A stretch of DNA of 64,000 nucleotides, from positions 1,550,001-1,614,000 of the forward strand of contig CP131612.1 in the NCBI GenBank assembly GCA_030686115.1. The letters are read 5' to 3'. The notes beneath the pieces were generated by a model that worked only from the letters and a program-made list of their open reading frames with translations, ran no database searches and was not told the DNA's origin. Each line of letters opens with the position of its first letter. The first letter of the stretch is position 1. Made by a program: the position numbers and the translations under genes. Positions 28,363 to 35,697 of this stretch are shown in pieces. Origin of the DNA: Psychrobacter cibarius. GTDB lineage: Bacteria; Pseudomonadota; Gammaproteobacteria; Pseudomonadales; Moraxellaceae.

Positions 28363-29222
28363 ATTAATAGTTCCGCTCTGGATGTTGCTTGTTCAAATGC
28401 ATTATCCGCTCTCTTGTTTAAGAAATCTAGAAATTCAATATAATCTGATGAATTTGAGTCATATATAGAATTCATCCAACTCTTTACCTCTTTGTCTATC
28501 GATACGATAGCATTGGAATGCTTGTTACATTCATGGATCATACTACTACGAATTTTAGAAAATTCTTTTTGAGGCATATAGTCTTTTGCGATATCAAAAA
28601 GCTGATTCTTATACTTCCTATTCACATCTAAATCGCTGGTTAGCCAGCCATAGGCAGAGTATTTACATACTAATATATCGTTATCAATAACATGGTATTT
28701 CGCTTTACCTGTTCTAAGTAAATTTCCCATATGCCTATCGACGTGTGCGATAGTGTTATCCATTGCTATGGTATCACCTATATGTGACCATTTTGCAAGT
28801 TCCTCTATTAACTTTTTGCTACGTGTATGGTATTCGAAGGCAGTTTCACTTTTGTCAATTTTGGAGGTACAGAAAATAGGGTAGAATTCATTATCAAAAA
28901 AACTTTTTCCCAACTCAGATTTAGAAAATCCAACGCTATCGTTTGCAGCAATGTCTTGAGTTGGAATCAATGCAATACAGGCGTATTTTGGCTGCGGAAT
29001 TCCAAGAGCGTTGGCCATTAAATAGCCTACGATTTCGTTAAACAACGATCTATCAGCAAAATCTAAAGGATATATCTTCCCATACATATCAATAGCTTTA
29101 GCTTCACTGGGATGTTTAAAACTAGCAACAAATACTGGATTAAGATTATTTTTATCTGTAATCCATCCCTTAAAGTTACGATAGCAATTCACATCTAACA
29201 ATCTAACTATTTTATTAGGCAC
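28359..29222 (-). CDS. HipA-like (HipA_2) protein kinase
   Basis: A 287-aa protein with a HipA-type kinase core and no separate N-subdomain. The catalytic loop is HVDRHMGNLL (Asp162, Asn167) and the metal-binding acid follows in HVIDNDILV (Asp180/Asp182), the order found in HipA and PI3/4-type kinases. SLFNEIVGYLMANALGIPQP upstream is the expected helix carrying a glutamate. Full HipA is about 440 aa; this shorter form fits the HipA_2 family next to DUF3037. It would phosphorylate a protein or small molecule; the target is unknown. It lies in the prophage cargo block, read toward the DUF4917 gene. Confidence 0.72.
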   Translation of the reverse strand: MPNKIVRLLDVNCYRNFKGWITDKNNLNPVFVASFKHPSEAKAIDMYGKIYPLDFADRSLFNEIVGYLMANALGIPQPKYACIALIPTQDIAANDSVGFSKSELGKSFFDNEFYPIFCTSKIDKSETAFEYHTRSKKLIEELAKWSHIGDTIAMDNTIAHVDRHMGNLLRTGKAKYHVIDNDILVCKYSAYGWLTSDLDVNRKYKNQLFDIAKDYMPQKEFSKIRSSMIHECNKHSNAIVSIDKEVKSWMNSIYDSNSSDYIEFLDFLNKRADNAFEQATSRAELLI

Positions 29223-29357
29223 ATTTTTCTCCAGTTATCATTTTTGATATGAAGTCTTAAAGTATTCTCTTATGACTCATTAATAAGATCTTTTATGAAA
29301 AGCTATATTACAAGAAATCATTTCAACCATTGTTTCTTCAAATAAAACTATTTTTTA

Positions 29358-29756
29358 TTAGGTATCGTGTCTGTCACACGCCTTCAACCCAACCTCTACA
29401 GCCTCACTCAAATCAGCACTTTCTTTAATACTGTATGGCACGTTTGGGATCATGCCATCTTTCTTCAGAGACTCTGCAGCTGCCTTATTAAGCGGCGTAC
29501 CAATAGAAGAGTCTTCGATATAGCCGAAAGGTTGAAAATACACTTCAATGCCAAAATCTGGATAATAGACACATGAGATTTCACCATCTGTAGTGAACGG
29601 ATAGGGCGTATCATGATCAACGGCCCAGAACGCTTCATGCACCGCAACACCACCAGAAACAAACTGTCGAGCGTAGCTATCATCTTGAGCAGGAGAGCAT
29701 GCAGCTACTGATAGGGCTGTTGAAATGATTAACCACCTGGGCATATTGACTCGCAT
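29358..29756 (-). CDS. YebY-like (DUF2511) lipoprotein
   Basis: A 132-aa exported protein. Residues 1-20 form a signal peptide with lipobox SVAAC, so it is probably lipid-anchored. The mature part has the YebY/DUF2511 pattern: YPFTTDGEISCVYYPDFG (the ‘W-F----G-v-C’ block with a Cys), then PLNKAAAESLKK, and a final Cys (GLKACDRHDT) that may pair with the first. An envelope lipoprotein expressed from a prophage suggests superinfection exclusion or cell-surface modification, but this is inference. Its first 28 bases overlap the end of the excalibur gene. Confidence 0.6.
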   Translation of the reverse strand: MRVNMPRWLIISTALSVAACSPAQDDSYARQFVSGGVAVHEAFWAVDHDTPYPFTTDGEISCVYYPDFGIEVYFQPFGYIEDSSIGTPLNKAAAESLKKDGMIPNVPYSIKESADLSEAVEVGLKACDRHDT

Positions 29757-30022
29757 GGTACTCCGTCTTTGTCTCTATCTAGTCGTTTGTTACCACACTC
29801 CAATGCCTGCTTAGCTTGCTCACAATTGGCCATTTGGCCGCAGGTACTAGGTAAGCCTTTGCATTGAGCACCACCAGCACCCTTAGCGAATAGAGGGTGA
29901 TCCACTTCAACAGATTCCTTCAGAACTGTATTGCTTTGAAATGGATTGTCTATCGTAGTAACGCCGGCATTGGACGATAAAGCGAACACAGATAGTGCAG
30001 CGGCGAGTATTAAATTTTTCAT
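29729..30022 (-). CDS. Secreted excalibur-domain protein
   Basis: A 97-aa protein with a clear signal peptide (MKNLILAAALSVFALSSNA). Its C-terminal excalibur domain has six cysteines: CKGLPSTCGQMANCEQA, then ALECGNKRLDRDKDGVPCESIC. The DRDKDGVPC segment is the EF-hand-like calcium-binding loop typical of the family. It is probably periplasmic or secreted. It overlaps the downstream lipoprotein gene and the two likely form a cell-envelope pair. Not usual in phage early regions; probably lysogenic-conversion cargo. Confidence 0.75.
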   Translation of the reverse strand: MKNLILAAALSVFALSSNAGVTTIDNPFQSNTVLKESVEVDHPLFAKGAGGAQCKGLPSTCGQMANCEQAKQALECGNKRLDRDKDGVPCESICPGG

Positions 30023-30038
30023 TCATCACATCCTTGTG

Positions 30039-30158
30039 TTATTCGAAATCTACTGCTTCACGATATACGCACCAACCTAAAGGCAGTGTATCGACTGGCT
30101 TAGCAAACTTCAGAAAGTGGCATATCCACATGTAAGCCCAGTCATTAGTATTCGACAT
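30039..30158 (-). CDS. Small hypothetical ORF after the repressor gene
   Basis: A 39-codon frame starts three bases after the repressor stop codon and encodes a Trp-, Tyr- and Cys-bearing peptide (MSNTNDWAYMWICHFLKFAKP…). The composition and tight spacing make translation plausible, but the ribosome-binding site is weak. No function can be proposed. Confidence 0.35.
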   Translation of the reverse strand: MSNTNDWAYMWICHFLKFAKPVDTLPLGWCVYREAVDFE

Positions 30159-30160
30159 AT

Positions 30161-30913
30161 TTAACCCGCTCTATAAACTTGTTCGCCAACGATTATCAAG
30201 CTGCTATGATTTTCAGCCGTCACTAGACGGTCAGGATAGTCAGAATTGAAACTGTGCAGTCTCAATGCACCGCCAGCTTCTCTAAATATCTGTTTAAACA
30301 TTCTATCGCCATCTAATAATATGGCATACACCTTACCGTCATGCACTTCCCTTGATGCTAAATTAAGACCTACCTCGTCTTTATCATTAATATATGGCGC
30401 CATGCTGCCATTAGACGCACAAACCAATTTAAAGTTTTCAGGCTGTATATTTCTTTCTCTGAAAAAAGAAGGTGGAAATCTGCGAGTACCTTTTATTTCC
30501 TGAAACTCACAGTTAGTGTCGCCATGCCCGCAACAAAAATAAACACCATATAAGGGTATTTCTATCATTCCGCTGGCGTCATCAGAAACTTGCACTGTAT
30601 TGCTACTTTTTATGCTCTCAAGCTCTGTTAGTTGCTGAGGAAGGTCAGACTTATTTTGCTTCACTATCTTTTCGCCCTGTCCAGCAGCCAACCAATTGAA
30701 GTTCACGCCAAGAAACTTAGCTAACACTTCTATATTTTGATGATCCGGCAGTGTCTCAGCTTTTAGCCATTTATTTATAGCTCTGTCAGAAATGGTGAAC
30801 TTCGCCTCTCGCTTGAGACGTTGGGCACTGCCTCTTTGCGTATAACCTTTTTCAGTCAAAGTGTCGTTCAGCCTTTTTGCAAATGCTGTCTTTGCGTCAT
30901 CTGAACTATTCAT
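30161..30913 (-). CDS. Prophage repressor, HTH plus S24 peptidase (CI/LexA type)
   Basis: Lysogeny repressor of 250 aa. The ATG at 30913 (MNSSDDAKTAFAKRL) is preferred over 30943 because AAGGAAT precedes it at normal distance. The N-terminal XRE helix-turn-helix (residues 10-65) leads to a linker and a C-terminal S24 domain. The catalytic Ser is in NGSMAPYI and the Lys in DRMFKQI, so it should self-cleave when RecA is activated, allowing SOS induction. It is divergent from the cro-like gene, with symmetrical operators between. Matching operators at 26.07 kb suggest it also controls the leftward early operon. Confidence 0.92.
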   Translation of the reverse strand: MNSSDDAKTAFAKRLNDTLTEKGYTQRGSAQRLKREAKFTISDRAINKWLKAETLPDHQNIEVLAKFLGVNFNWLAAGQGEKIVKQNKSDLPQQLTELESIKSSNTVQVSDDASGMIEIPLYGVYFCCGHGDTNCEFQEIKGTRRFPPSFFRERNIQPENFKLVCASNGSMAPYINDKDEVGLNLASREVHDGKVYAILLDGDRMFKQIFREAGGALRLHSFNSDYPDRLVTAENHSSLIIVGEQVYRAG

Positions 30914-30928
30914 GTGCTTATTCCTTAT

Positions 30929-30941
30929 GAACCATTTGTTC
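30929..30941. promoter_or_regulatory. Repressor operator next to the repressor promoter
   Basis: GAACCATTTGTTC, an imperfect palindrome of the GAACCA-type. It begins at the downstream edge of the repressor gene's -10 (TACAAT, minus strand 30948-30943), which pairs with a -35 CTGACT (30971-30966) at 17 bp. Binding here would give autoregulation. Confidence 0.65.
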
Positions 30942-30955
30942 AATTGTATTTCCTA

Positions 30956-30997
30956 TTGAATGAAAAGTCAGTACCTGTTAATATGAACCAATTGTTC
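30956..30997 (+). promoter_or_regulatory. Rightward early promoter with repressor operator
   Basis: TTGAAT (30956-30961) and TAATAT (30979-30984) are 17 bp apart. The operator GAACCAATTGTTC (30985-30997) starts immediately after the -10, covering the transcription start. This mirrors the repressor side, so each promoter of the switch has one operator at the same relative place. Confidence 0.75.
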
Positions 30998-31017
30998 TTA
31001 AAATAGGAATCATAAAT

Positions 31018-31269
31018 ATGCAACCGACTTTACTAAAACTATTTATTGATGATGAATGTGGTGGTGTACCTGCCGTAGCAGAAAAAACAGGCTTAAGTGT
31101 CCGCGCTATTTATAAATGGGCTAAAAAGGGTTCTTTACCGCGCACTGAATTCACTAGCGAAACTAATTATTCGCAAAATCTTTCAGATCTTTCAAAAATC
31201 TCAGTAGACGAAATTAAAGATAGATTTAAACCACAACCACAACAGCAGATCGAACCAGAACCAGCCTAA
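31018..31269 (+). CDS. Cro-like HTH regulator
   Basis: An 83-aa DNA-binding protein, first gene of the rightward early operon and divergent from the repressor. GVPAVAEKTGLSVRAIYKWAKKGSLPR (residues 15-41) is a YdaS/Cro-type helix-turn-helix. The tail is a Gln/Pro-rich extension (KPQPQQQIEPEPA). By position and size it is the Cro counterpart that turns off repressor synthesis in lytic growth. The 5' untranslated stretch is only about 25 nt and includes the operator. Confidence 0.8.
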   Translation: MQPTLLKLFIDDECGGVPAVAEKTGLSVRAIYKWAKKGSLPRTEFTSETNYSQNLSDLSKISVDEIKDRFKPQPQQQIEPEPA

Positions 31270-31334
31270 CCCTATATCAAAAGATACAAAAATATAGGGC
31301 TTAACAAAACGTTTTTATAGATAGGTGCAACACG

Positions 31335-31817
31335 ATGGACGTAATAGATGCAGCACATAAGACAGTGCACAACACTCAGCATGGCGGATCAACCGCAATT
31401 GCCGCACGCATGGGTATGTCTAGCAATGTGCTGAACAGCAAAGTTAATCCTAATTGCGATACTCATCATCTGAGACTAGATGAGGCGCTGACGATTATGG
31501 AATTCACTGGTGATCATTCAATCATCCAAGCGATGGCCAGCCGATTGGGTGGGGTTTACTGCGAAGTAACTGTGGAAGCAACAAAGGATGAATTGATCAT
31601 GACGGCATTATCAGCGTCAGCATGTCAAGGCGACGTGATGACTGAAATGCACAAGGCGCTGGAAGATGGACGCATAAGCTGCAATGAGCTTGACAGTCTG
31701 CTACCGAAAATACAGAAAGCGATGTCTTCACTTCAATCGCTCAAGAACCACGTCAAGCGCAAACATGCTAAAGACAATCCGCACTTGCGGAAAAATCAAG
31801 GCAATAAAAAACCCTAA
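31335..31817 (+). CDS. Phage regulatory protein CII family
   Basis: A 160-aa protein of the Phage_CP76/CII regulatory family: AAHKTVHNTQHGGSTAIAARMGMSSNVLNSKVNPN (residues 5-40), then THHLRLDEALTIMEFTGDHSIIQAMASRLGG. The first part is the helix-turn-helix that chooses DNA. The C-terminal 70 residues are helical and end in a basic, Lys-rich tail. It is the third regulator in the switch; in related phages it promotes lysogeny or primes early transcription. It is followed within 45 bp by the antirepressor gene. Confidence 0.82.
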   Translation: MDVIDAAHKTVHNTQHGGSTAIAARMGMSSNVLNSKVNPNCDTHHLRLDEALTIMEFTGDHSIIQAMASRLGGVYCEVTVEATKDELIMTALSASACQGDVMTEMHKALEDGRISCNELDSLLPKIQKAMSSLQSLKNHVKRKHAKDNPHLRKNQGNKKP

Positions 31818-31875
31818 TCAGCTGCAACTGATTAGGGCTTCAATAAAGCTAAACCTGTAATTGGAGTATAGCACT

Positions 31876-32544
31876 ATGAATATCTTAAGGCAAAACACTG
31901 ATAAAAGAATGACCAGCCAGCAAATAGCTGACCTGGTTAATAAGCGTCACGATAACGTGAAGCGCACTATTGAATCAGTCGTCAAAACTGGCGTGATTGT
32001 CCAACCTCAAATTGAGGATGAATATACTCAGGATACTATGGGCCGTCCTCGCACAACACAGGTTTATGTTTTTACAGGTGATCAAGGTGAGCGCGATAGT
32101 CTTGTAGTCGTAGCACAGTTATCACCTGAGTTTACCGGTGCGCTTATAGACAGATGGAGAGAGCTAGAGGCGAAAGCAAATGCGCCAGTGATCCCACAAA
32201 GTTTCGCTGAAGCTCTGCAGCTAGCAGCAAACCAAGCGTTACAGATTGAGCAAAACGCGCCAAAAGTTCTGCACTATGACAATGTGGTTGAGCGAAAAGG
32301 CCTACTTAATGCTACCCAAGTTGCTCAAAAGGTGCGTCTATCAGCTGTTGCAATGAACAAAGTTCTCGATGAACTTGGTGTTTATAACAGAGCTGTGAAG
32401 CGTTCACGTGTATTTCAGCAATGGTTTATTGACAAAGGCTTGGGCGAAGTTAAACAGACTGATCAAGGCTACTCGCAAGCACTATTTACCAAGCGCGGTG
32501 AAGCATGGATTATTGAGCGTCTAGTGAGTGAAGGAGTGGCCTAA
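31876..32544 (+). CDS. Rha-type / KilAC antirepressor
   Basis: A 222-aa phage regulator. The ATG at 31876 is used rather than the TTG at 31861 because GGAG lies between them. The N-terminal 90 residues follow the Rha family (TSQQIADLVNKRHDNVKRTIESVV … RPRTTQVYVFTGDQGERDSLVVVAQL). The C-terminal 100 residues are an ANT/KilAC domain (LLNATQVAQKVRLSAVAMNKVLDELGVYNR … FTKRGEAWIIERLV). Such proteins bind DNA or the repressor. The stop codon overlaps the ATG of the replication gene by one base (TAATG), so expression is coupled. Confidence 0.85.
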   Translation: MNILRQNTDKRMTSQQIADLVNKRHDNVKRTIESVVKTGVIVQPQIEDEYTQDTMGRPRTTQVYVFTGDQGERDSLVVVAQLSPEFTGALIDRWRELEAKANAPVIPQSFAEALQLAANQALQIEQNAPKVLHYDNVVERKGLLNATQVAQKVRLSAVAMNKVLDELGVYNRAVKRSRVFQQWFIDKGLGEVKQTDQGYSQALFTKRGEAWIIERLVSEGVA

Positions 32545-33899
32545 TGCATTTTTATATGTTCAATCCTGCTGACTTCAATAACTCAGCACGTCACCTGTCG
32601 TTACCTGAGCGTGCTATCTATCGTGACTTGATAGACATGTACTATCACAGCGAACAAGCTATCGACACCTCAGACATGGATAGATTGGCACGTCGTCTGC
32701 TATGTACCACGCCTGAATATCGCACAATGCTTGAATACGTACTTGATGAATTCTTTGTCAAACGTGGCAAGCGTCATCACCACCATCGTATTGATAGAGA
32801 AGTTAAAAACTATAAATACCAAAACCGTAACGCCGACAGTAACGGCAAGCGTAACGCTGTAACGAATGATGTAACGCAAGGTGTAACGCCAAGTAACGAT
32901 GCTTGTAACGTTACATGTAACGCTGATGACACACCAATGACCAGCGCAGAGCGTATTCGTAAGTTCCGTCAAGAGCGTAAGTTGATGATTGAAAGCCTCA
33001 CTAATATAGGTGTGTCGGTTGAGAAGGGTATTAAAGCTGCTGATCTAAAGCAGCTATATGCAACACACATTGATGATGTAACAAGTAACGTTACAAGTGG
33101 TGTAACGAAATCTGTAACGCACAGTAACGAGCAATGTAACGCTAGTAACGCAAAAAATACCGCTATAACTAGTAACCATGAACTAGAAACCAATAACCAA
33201 CAACCAGTTAGTGAGGGCACACACACAAGCCCAGTGACTGTTGATGATTCTTTTGAGGACAGTTTTGAGCTGACTCAGCAAACAGAAGAAGACATCAGGC
33301 TGGCAGAGCAAAAGCGCCTAAATGCTCAGGTACCAGTCCAAGCTGAACAGATACGTAGTCAGCATGCAGATGATATCGAGAACTGGATAGCGCCATCAAT
33401 AGATACGATGCGCGGTGAACTATTCCGTGCCGGCAAGATGATGCAGCTGACTGATGACCAGTACGAGTTACACATTGAAGAATTCAAAGCACATTACGCT
33501 GAGCAGGCTCTACGTGGCAATCCAATAATCACTGAATCAAATCGTAAAGCTAAACTTCGTAAGTGGTTAGCAGGTGAGATAGATAAACAAAAAATCACTC
33601 AAGCACGTCAGGAAAAGGCGAAAGGCCGTTTTACCACGGATAACGAAGACTGGACCGGTACCACTGCCAAAAACGCTTCAGACTTTGATAGTGATTTGCC
33701 TCCTATTTACCATCCAAGCCATGAGACTGCTAAGGCCAATGATGACATGCCACTATTTTTGAATGGCTGTAAGCGCATGCCTTTACCTGGTATGACCAAT
33801 CCTGAGACTGAAGCTTATGTAGACCGATATGTTCAGACTGGTGAAGCTCGAGTAGCAGCTTATGACAGGTTGCTAGAAGAAATGAAAGAGGCGGTATGA
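32544..33899 (+). CDS. DUF1376-containing phage replication initiator
   Basis: A 451-aa protein with an N-terminal DUF1376 domain (residues 1-90: FNPADFNNSARHLSLPERAIYRDLIDMYYHSEQAI, then DEFFVKRGKRHHHHRIDREV), the winged-helix found in phage replication proteins. The centre (about 95-245) is low-complexity, because the DNA carries two clusters of GTAACG repeats. The C-terminal part (about 275-360) is helical with WIAPSIDTMRGELFRAGKMMQL and a basic segment (KAKLRKWLAGEIDKQK), resembling DnaT-like primosomal domains. It probably binds its own gene as origin and loads a helicase. Confidence 0.8.
   Translation: MHFYMFNPADFNNSARHLSLPERAIYRDLIDMYYHSEQAIDTSDMDRLARRLLCTTPEYRTMLEYVLDEFFVKRGKRHHHHRIDREVKNYKYQNRNADSNGKRNAVTNDVTQGVTPSNDACNVTCNADDTPMTSAERIRKFRQERKLMIESLTNIGVSVEKGIKAADLKQLYATHIDDVTSNVTSGVTKSVTHSNEQCNASNAKNTAITSNHELETNNQQPVSEGTHTSPVTVDDSFEDSFELTQQTEEDIRLAEQKRLNAQVPVQAEQIRSQHADDIENWIAPSIDTMRGELFRAGKMMQLTDDQYELHIEEFKAHYAEQALRGNPIITESNRKAKLRKWLAGEIDKQKITQARQEKAKGRFTTDNEDWTGTTAKNASDFDSDLPPIYHPSHETAKANDDMPLFLNGCKRMPLPGMTNPETEAYVDRYVQTGEARVAAYDRLLEEMKEAV
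32827..32922 (+). repeat. GTAACG iteron cluster 1 (candidate replication origin)
   Basis: Nine copies of GTAACG within 96 bp, all on the plus strand, including the palindrome GTAACGTTAC at 32905-32914. The repeats fall in two reading frames of the gene (GTA ACG = Val-Thr; xGT AAC Gxx = Ser/Arg/Cys-Asn), so the DNA rather than the peptide is conserved. Confidence 0.8.
33078..33150 (+). repeat. GTAACG iteron cluster 2 (candidate replication origin)
   Basis: Six copies of GTAACG plus one GTAACA in 73 bp, same strand as cluster 1, with a second GTAACGTTAC palindrome at 33085-33094. Again both reading frames are used. The two clusters are 155 bp apart and inside the same replication gene, like the origin within lambda gene O. 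Confidence 0.8.
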
Positions 33900-34297
33900 G
33901 CACTTCAGACCAAAAGCTATCTATGAACCAGGCAGAAAAAATAGAACTAGGGCGCGGCGCTTGGAAGTTTGAGCGCTGGCTAAACAAGCAAAAGACAGCG
34001 AAAGAGCTGGCTGATATTGAATATAAAAAGAATCATCCAGACCGCTATTTTGTTGCTTTTGTAAAAGTAAGCTTGCCACGCTCAACATTGCCAGAACACT
34101 TATGGCCAACAGTAATTAACGACACATTGTTGTTTGAGCAGCCAGAGCCGCTAACTTTTGAAGACATCATACGTGTGGCTAATAAAGCATGGATTCTTGC
34201 ACATAGGATTGAGCTGACCAACTTTTATGAAATGAATGCCAGTGACTTTGCTGCGTTTGTTGGTGATGAGGCTGGCTGGGCGGTAATAGAAGAATGA
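33896..34297 (+). CDS. Hypothetical prophage early protein
   Basis: A 133-aa protein I do not recognise. It is predicted mostly helical, with conserved-looking Trp-rich stretches (GRGAWKFERWLNKQKTAKELADIEYKK, PEHLWPTVINDTLLFE). The C-terminal half (FEDIIRVANKAWILAHRIELTNFYEMNASDFAAFVGDEAGW) may be an all-alpha interaction domain. ATG overlaps the stop of the replication gene (ATGA), so it is translated with it and may help replication. Confidence 0.6.
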   Translation: MSTSDQKLSMNQAEKIELGRGAWKFERWLNKQKTAKELADIEYKKNHPDRYFVAFVKVSLPRSTLPEHLWPTVINDTLLFEQPEPLTFEDIIRVANKAWILAHRIELTNFYEMNASDFAAFVGDEAGWAVIEE

Positions 34298-34337
34298 AAG
34301 GGCATAAAAACTAACGACAAACCAATTAGAGGAGAAT

Positions 34338-34814
34338 ATGGTTTTGGCTAAAAAACGCGGTATCAGCTGGACAGATATAGCTTCCACTAGTGTAGGTAAG
34401 ATCAACGCGCACAAAGTATCTGAACTATGGACAACCAAGCAAGCGACCAAAAAAAGTAAGTACGGCAACGTGAAGACGATTGTTGATGGTATTAAGTTTC
34501 ACAGCAAAGGTGAAAGTGAGCGCTATATTTTTTTAAAGCTAAAAGAGCGCGCCGGTAGGATTAGAGACTTACGCTTACAAGTGCCTTATGAGCTCATTCC
34601 TAAAAGCAGAAACGAGGCTGGCAAGGCAATTAGAGCGGTGATCTATAAAGCCGATTTCGTTTATATTGATACCAGGACCGGCTGTGAAGTGGTAGAAGAT
34701 TTTAAGGGCACGCGTACGCAGGATTACATCAATAAAAGTAAGCACATGAAAGAAAAATACGGTATCGAAATATATGAAACTGATCGGACCCATCTAAAGG
34801 ACGGTAGATTGTGA
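34338..34814 (+). CDS. DUF1064 phage endonuclease (Holliday-junction-resolvase-like)
   Basis: A 158-aa protein of the DUF1064 family, a PD-(D/E)XK-type nuclease. Visible blocks are KYGNVKTIVDGIKFHSKGESERYIFLKLKERAGRIRDLRLQVPYELIP and then YKADFVYIDTRTGCEVVEDFKG. Glu in SKGESERY, Asp in KADFVYID and the EDFKG element supply the expected acidic/Lys residues. It is likely to cut recombination or replication intermediates late in replication. GAGGAGAAT precedes the ATG. It is followed by a terminator at 34.88 kb, ending the early operon. Confidence 0.85.
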   Translation: MVLAKKRGISWTDIASTSVGKINAHKVSELWTTKQATKKSKYGNVKTIVDGIKFHSKGESERYIFLKLKERAGRIRDLRLQVPYELIPKSRNEAGKAIRAVIYKADFVYIDTRTGCEVVEDFKGTRTQDYINKSKHMKEKYGIEIYETDRTHLKDGRL

Positions 34815-34877
34815 GGAGGTTGATACTAACTTTGCAATTAAAATCTATGTAAAAAAGCTTGATGAGAATTAGACAAT

Positions 34878-34911
34878 AAAAAGCGCCAATGTTGGAAGCA
34901 TTGACGCTTTT
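34878..34911 (+). terminator. Terminator at the end of the early operon
   Basis: AAAAGCGCCAATG and CATTGACGCTTTT pair around TTGGAAG with one bulge and end in T4. It separates the replication operon from the XRE regulator and terminase region. Confidence 0.75.
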
Positions 34912-34998
34912 GAATACATAGTTTGTTCTGAGTAGCTAAGCATCTTAATTATATGAACATTGCCAGTATTTTGCAATGTATGACGCTCAGGGGGAATA

Positions 34999-35697
34999 GT
35001 GGCTAAACGATCAGGATATACAAGGCGTGATATTAAAAACATTAACGTCACGGTAGGTTTAAATTTAGCAGCGGCGCGGCGCAATGCTGGTATGTCTCAA
35101 ACTGAGGTCATGCAAGCTGTGTGGGGTGTCTCAAACAACCGAAATCGTATTAGTGAGATTGAGAATGGCAAAAAAGATTTAACGCTTATTGATCTTCTTA
35201 TATTTCAGGACCTTTACGGCCAATCATTAGATTATATATGTGGCCTATCGACAGAACCTGAAATCGATATGTTAGCGGGTACCGTGAATCACGTTGTTAA
35301 CCAGTCGCATGCACTTATTGAAATGTTAACAGGCAACGTGGCTGATGTGATCGTTAGTCATGTGAAGTCGATCTGTAAAAATGACCATGCCGCGCTACTA
35401 GATGCTTCAAAACGTCTATGTAGTATCGTCAGAGAGGATCATAAGGCCGATAGTGCCAGTGTTGAGACAGTCGTGGCCGCTAGTACTGTGATGCGTGTTG
35501 TCAGATCAATAGAGGTGAAACAGGCACGGCAAGCGCAAGCTATTGATACGCAAATGATGCAGATCACCGAGCGTGTTGATCGTGAAGACCGCCACCGTTT
35601 ACTAAAGGACCGTGACCGTCACTACCAGTACAGCATACCGCTACCGGCACCAATGATAATCGATGATATAAAAATGGTGGGGGTTGGCCGTGAGTAA
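34999..35697 (+). CDS. XRE-family HTH regulator, candidate late regulator
   Basis: A 232-aa protein starting at GTG 34999 with GGGGG just upstream. Residues 17-80 are an XRE helix-turn-helix (VGLNLAAARRNAGMSQTEVMQAVWGVSNNRNRISEIENGKKDLTLIDLLIF). The remaining 150 residues are helical, with NHVVNQSHALIEMLTGNVADVI and an Arg-rich stretch (RVDREDRHRLLKDRDRH), perhaps for oligomerisation. It lies alone between the early terminator and the first late gene, and overlaps that gene by 8 bp. This is where a late activator would be expected, so it is a candidate to act at the GGAACACCCC promoters (inference). Confidence 0.75.
   Translation: MAKRSGYTRRDIKNINVTVGLNLAAARRNAGMSQTEVMQAVWGVSNNRNRISEIENGKKDLTLIDLLIFQDLYGQSLDYICGLSTEPEIDMLAGTVNHVVNQSHALIEMLTGNVADVIVSHVKSICKNDHAALLDASKRLCSIVREDHKADSASVETVVAASTVMRVVRSIEVKQARQAQAIDTQMMQITERVDREDRHRLLKDRDRHYQYSIPLPAPMIIDDIKMVGVGRE

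Noticed and set aside
32827..33150. Short regular repeats that might be a CRISPR or satellite
   Set aside because: Six-base units with irregular spacing inside a gene; iterons explain them better.
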